From Trichosporon coremiiforme (lineage: Eukaryota > Basidiomycota > Tremellomycetes > Trichosporonales > Trichosporonaceae), in contig BCJJ01000010.1 of NCBI GenBank assembly GCA_039545355.1, positions 71,085-135,084 on the forward strand: 64,000 nt of DNA, in the 5' to 3' direction. This document shows positions 9,602 to 20,016 of this stretch, one piece after another (the stretch's first letter is position 1; every line of letters starts with the position of its first letter). Both the position numbers and the translations under genes were made by a program. The notes under the pieces were generated by a model. It was not told where the DNA came from. It saw nothing but the letters and a program-made list of their open reading frames with translations, and made no database searches.

Positions 9602-12498
9602 TTAGTCCTTCTTGAAGTACTCGCGGCCGCGGGCGTCCGTCTTGGTCCAGACGGCGACCGACTGGGCAGGGCACGAGAACTCGGCCCATCCGTCGTCGCC
9701 GATCGTGACCTCGCCCTGCGTCCAGCCGAGGACGTCGGACCACTTCTCGCCCGCGTGCTCCTTGCCGACCTCGACGCGCTTCGTGCCCGCCTCGGAGCCG
9801 TTGCACGCGACGCACACCAGTCCGTCGTGGTCGTCGTCGCCCTTGCGCAGCCACGCGACACAGTTGGCGTGGTCCCAGTAGTCGACCTGGTCGCCGTAGG
9901 CGAACTCCTTACGCGCGCGAACAAGGTCCGCGAGCTGGCTCACCGCCTGCTGCGGGTTGTCACCGCCGCAGCCGTACAGGTCGCCGTAGAAGACGCAAGG
10001 GTAGCCCTCCCCGCGTAGAAGGATGAGCGAGTACGCGATGGGCTTGAACCACGGCGCGACCCAGTTCTGCAGCGACTGCCCGATCTGCGTGTCGTGGTTG
10101 TCGACGAGGGTGACGGCGTCGATCGGGCGCGACTGCACGAGCGTGTCGTCAAAGATCTTGCGCAGGTCGTAGGAGTTGCCAGCCTCGGAGGCCTCCTTGA
10201 AGTTGCCCTGGAGAGGCGTGTCGAACACGGAGAACTGGGTTCCGAGACCGTCAAGGTACGCGTTGAGAGCGGGGACCGAGTCCTTCCAGAACTCGCCGAC
10301 GCAGAAGAGGTTGTCGTTTCCGATCTTCTCCTTGACGTGCTTGACAAAGTCGCCGATGAACTCGCGCGAGATGTGCTTGACGGCATCGAAGCGGAAGCCG
10401 TACGCGCCCGTCTCATTCAGCACCCACTCGCCCCACTTGAACAGGTCGTCGCGCACCTCGGGGTGCTCGTGGTCAATGTCGCTGAACATGAGGTAGTCGT
10501 AGTTGGCGTTCTCCGTGTCGACGTCGTCGGCCCAGTCCTTGCCGTCGCCCTTGATCTTGAAGATGGCCTTGGTGCCCGCCTTGGCGTCGTAGTCGATGCC
10601 CGTGAAATGGTTGAAGTTCCACTCCATCTGGGAGTAGGTCTTACCCTGAGGCTTGGCGTCACCGTTGGCGTCCCCGTTGGCATGGCCGTTGGCGTGTCCG
10701 TTCGCGTCGCCGTTGTCGCCGTTGGCCTCACCGTTCTCCTTAGCACCCCCGGAACGACCGGGGAAGACAAACTTGGTCCAGCCCTCGATGTCGTAGGGCT
10801 CCGACACAGTCTTGGTGCGGTCGTTGCGGTCGACCATGGTCGCCTTGAAGAGCTCCTTGTCGTCGGCTCCGGCCTAAACGGGCGTCAGCATGAATGCCCT
10901 GTAAAGCGCGAGCTCTTGACGTGCCACGCTGGGACTTTCGTCCGACGGCCGAAACTCGCTTACCTTGTGATTCAACACCGCATCAATGTACGTGATGATC
11001 TTGTGCTTCTTTGCCTCCTCGATGGCGTCGAGCAGGTCCTGCTTGGATCCCCAGTGCGTCGGCTTGGCGCCCTTCTGGTCAAACTCGCCGAGGTCCCAGA
11101 GGTCGTAGCTGGGGTCAGCGGACGCACGATCGCAGCGAGTGCGGGAGCGGGGGGTGGAGCTAGCCGCGGGCAGCGTGCGAGCGTTGCGAGCAGGCTGAGA
11201 GGCGGGAAGTGGAGAACAGAAGCCGCCGTAAGGGGAGAGAGGGGGGAAGATTGCCAGCCAGAGAACATCAGCCCAGCCAGAGAATGCCAGCTAGCGATCA
11301 CGAGCGAGCGAGTGTCACCCAGCAAGCTGCCACATACTCCGGTGGCGAGGGAAGAGCTGTCGGAGAAGAGCAAGGAGATGAGGCCACAGAAGGGAACGAA
11401 CCGCACATCTACCGCGGCAGTCCACGAGCAATTCTCACGCCGTTCCTCCGTTTACAATGTCCGACTGAGCATTCCATGCAGACCATGCCGTTACTCCAGT
11501 CTCTGGCACGTTGCAAGTCCTATCCCGGCCCCCTCGTTCCCCTTGTCCCCCCCTGAGCCTCCTCTGATCTTCTCCCTACCATTCCTCGCTGCCCCGCCAT
11601 TCCACGCTGGTGGCCGGCGGTCAACCCCGCCCAGACCAACCCTTCTCCTCCAGCCAGCCACGCCCAAACACAGCCGCAGCTGCTCGACGCGGAGCGGAGA
11701 ACAGCGAAGTCAACTCACATGTCGTAGCCCGTACCTTCAGGCGAAGATCCCTTTGTAGGCGGCGGGACCCAGCACGCCGTGATGCCGATTTCGGCGAGAT
11801 GCGGTGCGTCCTCCTTGTATTTCTTCCAGTGCACGCCACCGCCCTCGGCGTACCACTCAAAGTACTGCATCATCGTGAAGTTGTCTGCGATTAGCACACG
11901 GGAGCGGAGCGAGCGATAGCGGGTGGGTACGAGGATAGGGATAGAGTACACGCAAAGACTGCTGATCGGGATGCAGGGGCATGAGAATCACTCAGCGGGA
12001 GAAGCAGGCGAGCAGGCGATCTGAGGGATCGCGAGCTCGTCGGCGGGTAGTAAGGACCTGCGTCCGCCTCCGCCAGTCATGCCAGTCATGCCAGTCCCCT
12101 TTCACGGCAGTCCCCTCGACGGTGAGGAAGGCGGGACAAGCCATCCTACTCTGATGATCCGAGAGGGCAGAGGGGGCACAGTGGGCACAGGGGGCCAGAA
12201 CCATGAGATGGCTGACGGGCAGTGGGGAGCGCTCTCGGGCCCGCAGTCGTAGCTCCAGTACAGCACAGCAAGCACTTGCTGTCTCCTTCCCCCCGTTGCC
12301 TTGAGGGGCGCTCGCCCATCCCCCGCCAAGCACACGGCAGCACATGGCAGGCTGCATCGACGCCCGACGCCCTCTCAGAAAGGACGCCAGCCTCACTGGT
12401 GAGAATGAAGGAGGTGACTAAAGGTGACTAAAGGTGACTAAAGGTGACTCACCCTTGCTGTCCTTCCCCCGATGATGCTTATCAGCGTTGGTCGCCAT
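9602..12498 (-). CDS. Cytosolic GH13 (subfamily 5 type) alpha-amylase
   Basis: Four exons, 12498-12453, 11884-11719, 11108-10964 and 10873-9602, give 542 residues with matching phases. The protein has no signal peptide (MATNADKHH start) and resembles bacterial-type intracellular alpha-amylases: NFTMMQYFEWY near the N terminus, then conserved regions DAVLNH, GFRFDAVKH (nucleophile Asp ~282), CVGEFW (acid/base Glu ~313) and LVDNHDT (Asp ~380). It should cleave alpha-1,4-glucan. In ascomycetes, enzymes of this type (Histoplasma Amy1, Aspergillus AmyD) act in cell-wall alpha-1,3-glucan making; that role here is inference. Oddities are a low-complexity Asn-Gly-Asp/His insertion at ~residues 165-193 and two introns of 568 and 610 nt, far longer than others in the window. 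Confidence 0.9.
10667..10740 (-). repeat. In-frame NG(D/H/E)A repeat inside the amylase
   Basis: The coding DNA here is an imperfect 12-nt repeat encoding Gly-Asp-Ala-Asn / Gly-His-Ala-Asn units. It forms a hydrophilic loop between the N-terminal region and the catalytic motifs, so it probably does not disturb the active site. Confidence 0.7.
12411..12450. repeat. Four tandem copies of a 10-bp unit at an amylase splice donor
   Basis: The unit AAGGTGACTA is repeated four times; the last copy (…GACTC) overlaps the first 5' splice site of the amylase gene, whose donor GTGAGT occupies 12452-12447 on the minus strand. All copies lie inside intron 1. Confidence 0.85.
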
Positions 12499-13171
12499 CT
12501 TGTCTTGTTTCTGTTGTTACCGTCGGTGAGGAAAAAAAGTTGGTTGTAGAGATCGTGATACTACGCGTTTTAAGCTCAGCTCAGCTCAGCTCTTTGTGGA
12601 AAGGCACGACCCCACTCTCCATCCTCTCTCTGCATCGCTGGCTGGCACGACACTGCTAAACCCGACACCGCGACACGGGTCTATGCCAGCCATGCCGGGC
12701 TGCATACCGCGGAGCGCGTGAAGGCGATGAATGCTCAAGGGAGCGCACGCAGGCAGAGAGAGGGTGGGGGGGGTGAATGAAAAGGTACAGGAACGGGGTT
12801 CCAGGACGCTGAATGCACCCAAGGGCGAACGAGGTACCCGATCGCCATGACGTCAGCCCCCCAGCCCGCCCAGCCCGCCCAGCTGTGCAAGGGACCGCCC
12901 GCATCCAGACTTTCAGGTATGCAGCAGACTTGAGCGGCAAGCATTTCAGTTGCATCCAATCATCTACAGCCTACATGCCCAACAGCCAGAGACATCCAGA
13001 CATCCAGACATTCAGACATTCAGACATTCAGACACCCGCAATATGCGCATATACACACGTCGAAACGAACCAAGGAGCGTGGCGTTCGCGGGTGCCTTCA
13101 CAAGGGAGAGTCAAGAGTGGATAGACATGTTGCTAAGATGTGCCGGACTTTGTGCCGGCTGCGCGCGACAC
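12499..13171. other. Intergenic, amylase upstream region with a CAGACAT repeat
   Basis: No gene is seen. It contains AGCTC repeated four times near 12572-12592 and an 8-bp CAGACATC/T array at about 12986-13036. Confidence 0.5.
12986..13036. repeat. Short tandem repeat of CAGACATC/CAGACATT
   Basis: About six imperfect copies of an 8-bp unit, just past the 3' end of CHO2. A related GACATG array lies at 37713-37776. Confidence 0.8.
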
Positions 13172-16100
13172 TCACGCCGACGCCGCGGGCGCAGCGGGCG
13201 CCGACTCACTCGTCGTGAGAGGCCCCAGTTCCGCATTCACGGGCGTAGCCGTCCCCGTCGGCGCCGCAGTCGTCGCAGGTGTCGGTCCCGGCGTGGCTCC
13301 ATCGAGCAGATTTCTGGCCCCTAGGATTCTCTTCGCCAACGCGCCCACATTCGCGTCGGCTATGACCACATCAGGACTGAGCTCCACACCATAGGTCCAC
13401 TCGAGCATTTGCTGAATGTGCTTAACTTGGTGTTCGTCCATGAGCACGAAGTCGTCTGGATCCTGTAAAGGAGAGTCAGTCAGGGCCTCCGGCGGCGGAG
13501 ACCCGGGCACGCTGTCCGAGCTGACGCTGCCGTGCGCAATCTCGGCGGCCAGCTCGCTGATTGCGAGCGGGGCGGGACGAGGCAGCGAGATGGAGCTGGT
13601 AGTCGAGAGCTGGGAGGTGGTGCTGCCCTCGCGGACGTGGATTGGCGCATCGGGGGTTGTGATGCTGAGCTGGCGCCGGGTCGACTTGGCCATCTTGCGC
13701 GCCGAGCGGGGAACGAGGGGCGCCTGCCCCTCCAAAGCGAAACAGACAATGCTCATGACCGTGTCGTGCACGGCGCGGTACGAGTGCATCTGGGCGGGAT
13801 CGGGCTTGTCCACTGGGTTGTCAGTTGATGCCCCTTGTTCTAACTGCAGTTTGTTCTCCACTCACCATAGATCTCAATGGGCGAGATAATCGACATGACA
13901 TTGTGCTTGCCATCATGGTGGTAGCGCAGCTCGTACATGCCGGGCGTCCAGGGCAGGCGCTTTCCGCGGAAGACGGCGATGCCTGCGTCGCCCTGCTCGA
14001 CGCGCTCTTCGGGGGCAACGGTGCGCTGTTCCTCGCCGCGGTACTCCTCCTCAAAGATCGGCACCCACTTGCCCCGACTGCTGACCTTGGTGACGAGCTT
14101 GGACTTGCTCGCGCCGACGCGGTAGATGCCGATCCAGTCCTTGCGCGAGTGGTTCGAGGGCGCCGTCCACGATACACGGATGGGCTGGCCAACGTGGTAC
14201 CTGGGAATAGAGCTGGCAGTCGAGGACGAAGGAAGCGTGATGCTGTACCGGGAGGTGTCATACGCGCTCATGTCCTTGGCCACGCGGGTAATGGTCATGT
14301 GCTCGCGCACGTCGGTCAGGAGGTTCTTGGTCTCGTTGGCAAGGCCATGCAGGCGGGGCCGGGCTGATGTCAGTTCGGCAGATACCCAGGCAACTTACCA
14401 TTCTCAATCAGGTCCTCAACCGTCTCCGCAACCTTGGCTTCAACCTTTTCGATCGAATCGCGGACCTCGTCGACGTAGCGCTTGACATTGCTGACGGAGC
14501 TAGCGCCCGCCTGCGACTTGAGCGTCTTGCTCGCCATAGTCTTGACCGTCTTGGTGAGGCCGCCGTCCTTCCTGAGCCTGTCGCCATAGAGCCTCTTCAT
14601 GTGGGGCGCCTCGACGAAGGAGAGGAACCACCAGTGGCTGAGATGCGAGAACGCCGCGAGAACGAACACGAGGACGGAGTTGGACATGAGCGCAAGGCCG
14701 AGGAAGGCGGCGCCCCCGAGCGAGCGCTCGGGGTTGTTGAGGAATCGGTAAATGCCCGTGTACGCCAGGTTGGAGGGGACCTTGTCGAAGAGGAAAAAGT
14801 CAGAGTAGAACCAGCCAAAGTCGCCGAGCACTTCATAGATTGAAGTGGCAGACCACACGTGCAGTGCGACGAGCAGCGCACCCAGGACATGGCGCAGGAT
14901 CGTGCCGCTGATCGTCCAGTCGGCCGGGAGATGGTACGTCTTCCACGCCAGACCCGCGAAGGAGATGTACGTCATGACGACGGAAATGTTGTACACGGCC
15001 TGCCAGTTCTGGAACGCCTCCTCGGTCGCGCGCGTGACGACGTTCTTGTCTGCGCCCGTCTCCTCGTCCGTGTCGCTCTCGTCATCCGACGGGTACGGGT
15101 AGTTGTTCAGGTAGTGGCGGACGAGCCACTTGGTCTTGCTCTGGGCGCGGAGGACGAGGCCGAGGCCGTACGAGTGGAACAGGCGCCAGGCGAGCGCATG
15201 CAGGAAGTGCGCGGCGAGGCCGAGGTTCTTCGGGAGCGCCGGGACGAGGGCGAAGAAGGCGTACGAAATCAGCACGACGAGGGCAAAGTCGGTCGCGCGG
15301 AAGGCGTCCAGGTTGCTGCAGATAACGACGGGGTTGCGGAAGAAGCGGTGCGTCAGGTCGTGGACGCTCGTGCTGAGTGCGCGAGAGCGGCGGACGCGCT
15401 CGCGCTCCAGAGACCGGTCGATAGAGTCGACGCCGCCGTACACCGAGACACCGGAAATGCCGAGCCCGCCGTGCTCAGGAAGCTCGGGGATCTCGGGCTC
15501 GGTCTCCGTCTCGCCCTCGGTCTGGCCGGGCGTCGAGGCGTCGTGCGCGTACGAAAAATTGGACTCAACGGCGTGCTCGTCGACCGAAGCAGTCGAGGGA
15601 GGCACGGACAGGTCGATCGGGATACGGGCCGCGAGCGGCTTCTTCGGTCCGCCGTACGTGCGCTCAATGTGCGGGTTCTCGAACCACAACAGGAAAGCGA
15701 ACTGCGCGGCGTGTGCCGCGAGCGAGACAAAGAGCACGGCGTACGATCCGACGACTGGAACGTCAATACCTTCTTCGAGTAATGCACTTACCAATCGAGA
15801 GACCATAGTAGCCGGCATAGCCGACCGAGTACATGGGGTGCGGGGCGATCTCGTAGACGCCGTCAAAGACGAGGTCGTGCTGCATGACCATGAGCCAGAA
15901 CGCGTCGCCCCAGTACCAGGCGTAGTCCTTGACGACACGGTGGGCGTCCATCTTGACCCAGAGGTTGAAGACGATGAGGGACCAGCCAAAGACCCAGCGG
16001 AAGATGTGCATGAGGACGCCCTGGTTCGCGGGGAAGTTGAGGTTGGCCCACGCAAAGAGCGAGTAGGACACGAAATCGTTCAGAAGGACAATGTCGACGA

Positions 16101-16847
16101 GCTGGCGGAAAATGAGCCACGAGTTGAACTCCTGCGGAACATTGTCCCACTTGTACCCCTCGCCCATCTTCATCTCGAGCTCGCGCTTCCACCAGCGGGC
16201 CCATTCGCGGCCCTCCTCGCCGCCCGACTCGGACTTTTCGTCGAGCCAGCCCCACTGGCGCAGGGTGCGGATGATGTAGCGGTTCTCAGACTGCTGGCGG
16301 AGGAGCCAGGCAAAGCCAAAGTCGTAGGCGCCGCGCCAGAAGGCAAAGTAGATGAGGAAGAAGGCGGAGCGCAGAGTCGGGTAGCCGGCGAGCAGGAAGA
16401 AGAGGACGGGCTGGGACACGAGGGAGAAGACGGTCCAGCGGGTGAGAGACGAGCGGGTGAACGTCTTGGTCATGGTGTGGACGAACGAGTGAGTCTGGGG
16501 GACGCGGAACACTGAGCGAGCATACCGGTCACACGACCGAAGTAGGTGTCAGCACACGTTCGAACAGTGATTGTGATTGTGAAACAGGACTCACCCTCGC
16601 CGCTGGGGGTCTTGCCCCAGTTGACCTCGACCTTGTCATCGTTGTCCTTGTCCTTGTCCTCGCTCTCGTCGTCCGCGGGGTACTCGTCGACCGAGCTGGT
16701 CGCGATCGCGGTCGCGTGCTTCTGGGTGATGCGACGGCGGAGCTCGGCGGTCGCCTCTGAAGCGGAGTGGAGGTTGACGTTTGCGTCTGACCCGGTTCCG
16801 GCGGGAGGCTGCGTGCTCTGAGGAAGAGCAGCAGCTTTGGATGCCAT
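13172..16847 (-). CDS. CHO2: Phosphatidylethanolamine N-methyltransferase (Cho2)
   Basis: Five exons, 16847-16595, 16511-15792, 15754-14399, 14363-13866 and 13812-13172, give 1155 residues. Cho2 is an ER multi-pass enzyme that carries out the first methylation of phosphatidylethanolamine toward phosphatidylcholine using S-adenosylmethionine. Family landmarks are GKTPSGEVFRVPQTHSF near residue 80, the methyltransferase region with YEIAPHPMYSVGYAGYYGLS near residue 310, WFENPHIERTYG, a second membrane block (LFDKVPSNLAYTGIYRFLNN), the soluble VSWTAPSNHSRKDWIGIY part, and C-terminal DPDDFVLM and TYGVELSPDVVIADANV. One intron is only 35 nt and another 37 nt. A further optional intron near 13460 cannot be excluded, because the frame stays open there. 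Longer than yeast Cho2 because of an acidic N terminus and Ser/Pro/Thr-rich linkers. Confidence 0.93.
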
Positions 16848-17625
16848 GGTGGGTTGAGCCTTTTTGGCGGGAGAGCGTGAGTGTGCAGTCAGTCTATGAC
16901 CAAGAAGAAGAACTGTGCGACGGGAAAAGTAGTGCCAGCGACGACGGTACGTGGTGCAGCGTGGATTCGTTGGAGGGCTCTGGCCGGGTGTCCAATTGAA
17001 CTTTGGGCGGTGGACCGTGCGTAGCGTCTTTGGCGGTCTGGTGTGCCCTGGACTGATATCAGGCACGTACCACCCAGCCAGTGACACTCGCCTTGGCAGT
17101 GCCCCGCCACGTGTAACCCGGCACGCCCGGCTGCATGCCTCCGCGAGATGGCGCCCGGCTGCCTGATACTGAGCCACCGAGCTCGGAGCTTGATAAGCGG
17201 CCCCGCGTACCCGCGTACCTGTGACATGCCTCGACGCATGTCTTCCCTTCCACGTACTTACTGTACGTATCAATGACGTGTTCTTGCTCCCTCTGCATGC
17301 ACATGTGGGGGATTTGGTCCCTTGGACGAATGCTGTACGTCTCTCCGTCGTAGTAGTAGACGTATAGCATTTGCAGTAGTCAGATATGTCTTTCATGAAT
17401 GTCCTCCTACCGCGGTTCCTTGTGCCCGCCCTCCCCCTTGTCCTTCGATCACAGTACAGATAGAGACACACACACTCACTTGATACGCTCACACAAGACT
17501 GCTTCTATATCATCCTCGCATACACTTTCTTTCACAACCCCTATATACAACAGTGTTAACAATCATCTACAGATGTACACCCAATATGTGTATGTAAATC
17601 CCAGACAGAATCCTCGGCTTGCTTG
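16848..17625. other. Intergenic, CHO2 upstream region
   Basis: About 780 bp between CHO2 and the TFIIIA stop. No gene is seen. A CACATGTG E-box lies near 17299-17306, but nothing else marks it as a functional site. Confidence 0.45.
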
Positions 17626-19482
17626 TCATTCTCCCGTTTCATCCCCCCGCTGGCCGTCCGCAAACAGAAGCTTCCGCGTCTCCTCATCCCCGATGACCAC
17701 CCCATGCACAGCGCCCAGGTGCCGCCGCACATCGTACACCCGGAAGAATCGTTCAGAGCACGCCTCCTCTCCCTCCTCCTCCTCCTCCTCCTCCTCCTCC
17801 TCCTTCTCCTCCTTCTCCTCGTTCTGCGCGTGCAGCTTGACATGCTGACCGTACGGGCACACCCAGGGGCGGTACTGCCTGCCTCCTAGTGCTGTGGCGG
17901 TGCCTAGCAGTTCGGCCGCGATGTCGCCGTGGCTCTCGTCGTCGGTGTACTCGGCGTCGCTGTCGTCCCTCGGTCCCGCGTCGGGATCACACCACCCGTC
18001 GGCCTGGTGCCGCTTCAAACTCGCCGGTCGGCGGTACGTTCGCCCGCAAACGTCGCACCGGTGCTTGCCCTTGGCATGCACGGCCTGCGAGTGCTCGTCG
18101 CGCGCGTACTGCGTCTTGTACACCTTGCCGCATCCGGGTGCGCCGCACGCGTAGATCTTGCCCGCCGTGCCGCCGTGGACGCGCGCCAGCTTCTTGGGGA
18201 CCTCTGCCTCCGGCTCGTCGGAGTCCGAACGCCGACGTTTCCGGCGAGACCGCTTCTTCTGCAGCACTGGCGCGATGTCCTCGTCTGAACCCAGAGCAGC
18301 AAGGTCCTCCTCCCGCTCGGCGTGCACTTTGAGATGATCCCGGAGACGCGCGGGAGTCTTGAACGTGCGCCCGTGACACTCCTCATACGGGCACACGGCC
18401 GGATGCGCCTCGCGCTGGTGCGCCTGCAGTTCGGTCCAGTTGGCGAACAGGAGGCCGGTGTCGTGGTCGGGGTGCATACACATGTAGCGTGTAGCTGGGG
18501 TCAGTTATGCCACGCAGAAGGGTAACTCACGATCATGCGTCTTGGTATGAGTCTTCAGCTGCTGCTTCATGGCGAAGCTCTTCCCACAGCCCTCGTGCTT
18601 GCACAGCCATGGCTTGGTGCCGGCGGGATGGTGGGCGTCGGCGACGTGGTCGCGGAGCTGGTTCGCCTTGGCGAACACGGCCACACATTGCTCACACGCG
18701 TGCTCCTCGGCCCGGTCGTGGCTCTCCTCGTGCCGTTTGCAGTGCGACGCCGTCCAGAAGTGCTTCCCGCATCGATCTCGGGGACAGACAAAGGGCTTCT
18801 CCTCTGGCTTCTTATGCGTGCGCATGTGCGCGACGAGGTGGCTTCGGCGGAAGTAGGACTTGCCGCAGCCCTCCTCCTCGCACCTGTGCGAGCGTTCTCC
18901 AGTGTGCGTCTGCATGTGCTCGTTCAGGCGACATTGCTTGAAGTACGCCTTAGTGCAGCCGGGGAAGTCGCACGGGAACCGGCGCTCCACACGACACCGC
19001 GGTTTGCCGTCGATTGTCGCCCTCTTCGGCGAACCGCGGTCCGCCGGCGCAGACGCCGCGGCCGGGGGAAGGTCGGGGATGTCATCGGGTGTCGGAAGCT
19101 GGGCGGCGGCCGGAGACGGCGTCGCCTCGTTGGACTGATTCAGGTCGAGGCCGAGGGCGGATCCGCGCCGAGGAAGGGGCGTCCGCGCCTCGACGTTGTT
19201 GGCCGGGCTCGCGGTCCGGCTTGATCGCGTGATCTCAACGATGGGCTGGAGTCCAGGCGTCGCAGCCCTAGTGACAGGCATAGACGCCGAGGCAAGACCA
19301 TCCTGGGGTAAAGGAGTGTAAGACACCAGTCGGGTCGGGGTCGATCGAGCGCGCTGAGGTTGCGGGGGGCGCGCAAGTGGAGGTGTGGCTGGCGGAGTGG
19401 GGAGATCGGGCATACGCGACGCCGATTGGAGTCGACAAGCGCGCATCGGCCTGGTAGATAATGGTGGTCCTATCGTGGTCAT
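17626..19482 (-). CDS. Transcription factor TFIIIA-like C2H2 zinc-finger protein
   Basis: Exons 19482-18531 and 18494-17626, split by a 36-nt intron, give 606 residues. Nine closely spaced C2H2 fingers run from about residue 165 to 505, beginning with FPCDFPGCTKAYFKQCRLNEH, followed by the HTGERSH linker and GCGKSYFRRSHLVAHMRTH. Nine such fingers in tandem are the signature of TFIIIA, which binds the internal promoter of 5S rRNA genes and recruits TFIIIC for RNA polymerase III. The N-terminal ~150 residues are Pro/Thr/Ser-rich and disordered. Near the C terminus a run of about eleven Glu, encoded by a CTC microsatellite, separates WVCPYG from CSERFFRVYDVRRHLGAVH, as if it splits a tenth finger. 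Divergent from BUB1. Another multi-finger regulator is possible but less likely given the finger count. Confidence 0.75.
17764..17821. repeat. CTC trinucleotide microsatellite in the TFIIIA coding sequence
   Basis: Near-perfect CTC repeats on the + strand encode a Glu run on the minus strand. It is in frame, so length changes of three would be tolerated. Confidence 0.85.
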
Positions 19483-20016
19483 GGCGTTCTGCCAGAAGCT
19501 GGCGCTTCAGAGCTGGGTATCGAACGTCGAGATATGTTTGGTGAAAGAAGTTGATTGGGAGGGTGAGTGTCTGGAGGCTTGCAAGCAATGTTCACGTCGG
19601 AAATGAGCGATCTCGCACAACTTCTGTAGCCGGTGCCAAATTTCGCCGTGCCACGTCATTCTTCACAGCCATACATTGCCGACTTTACTCGCACACAACG
19701 CCAAACACGCACAGCATGCACACACTGCCGAGCCCTCTACGCTGCTTCTGCAACGTCCAAGACTGCACCATGTTCTATGTTTGCGAGTTGAGCAGCTCGA
19801 AAGGGAGGTCTGAGTGGCTGAAGACGCTGATAGGGCCGGCGAGTCTTATCAACCTGAACCACATGCAGGGTTGCCACGTGGCTTGGCTGACGGCAGTACG
19901 ATCACACCCTGATCTGCTTCCGCCTGGCCCCGCACCAGACGTAAACATCGGATGAGGGCGACTGATTTGTCTTTCAGCCGTCAACTACACAACTAACCCG
20001 TACAGCACAAGACACC
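19483..20016. promoter_or_regulatory. Divergent promoter region of TFIIIA and BUB1
   Basis: A 534-bp gap between divergent start codons. It contains a CACGTG core at about 19875-19880. No TATA box was recognised. Confidence 0.5.

Noticed and set aside
10094..11758. 554-codon frame on the + strand
   Set aside because: Antisense to the amylase exons with GH13 motifs; no domain of its own.
14367..16515. Long + strand frames (14367-14843, 14859-15782, 15130-16515)
   Set aside because: Antisense to CHO2, whose motifs and exon phases are clear on the other strand.
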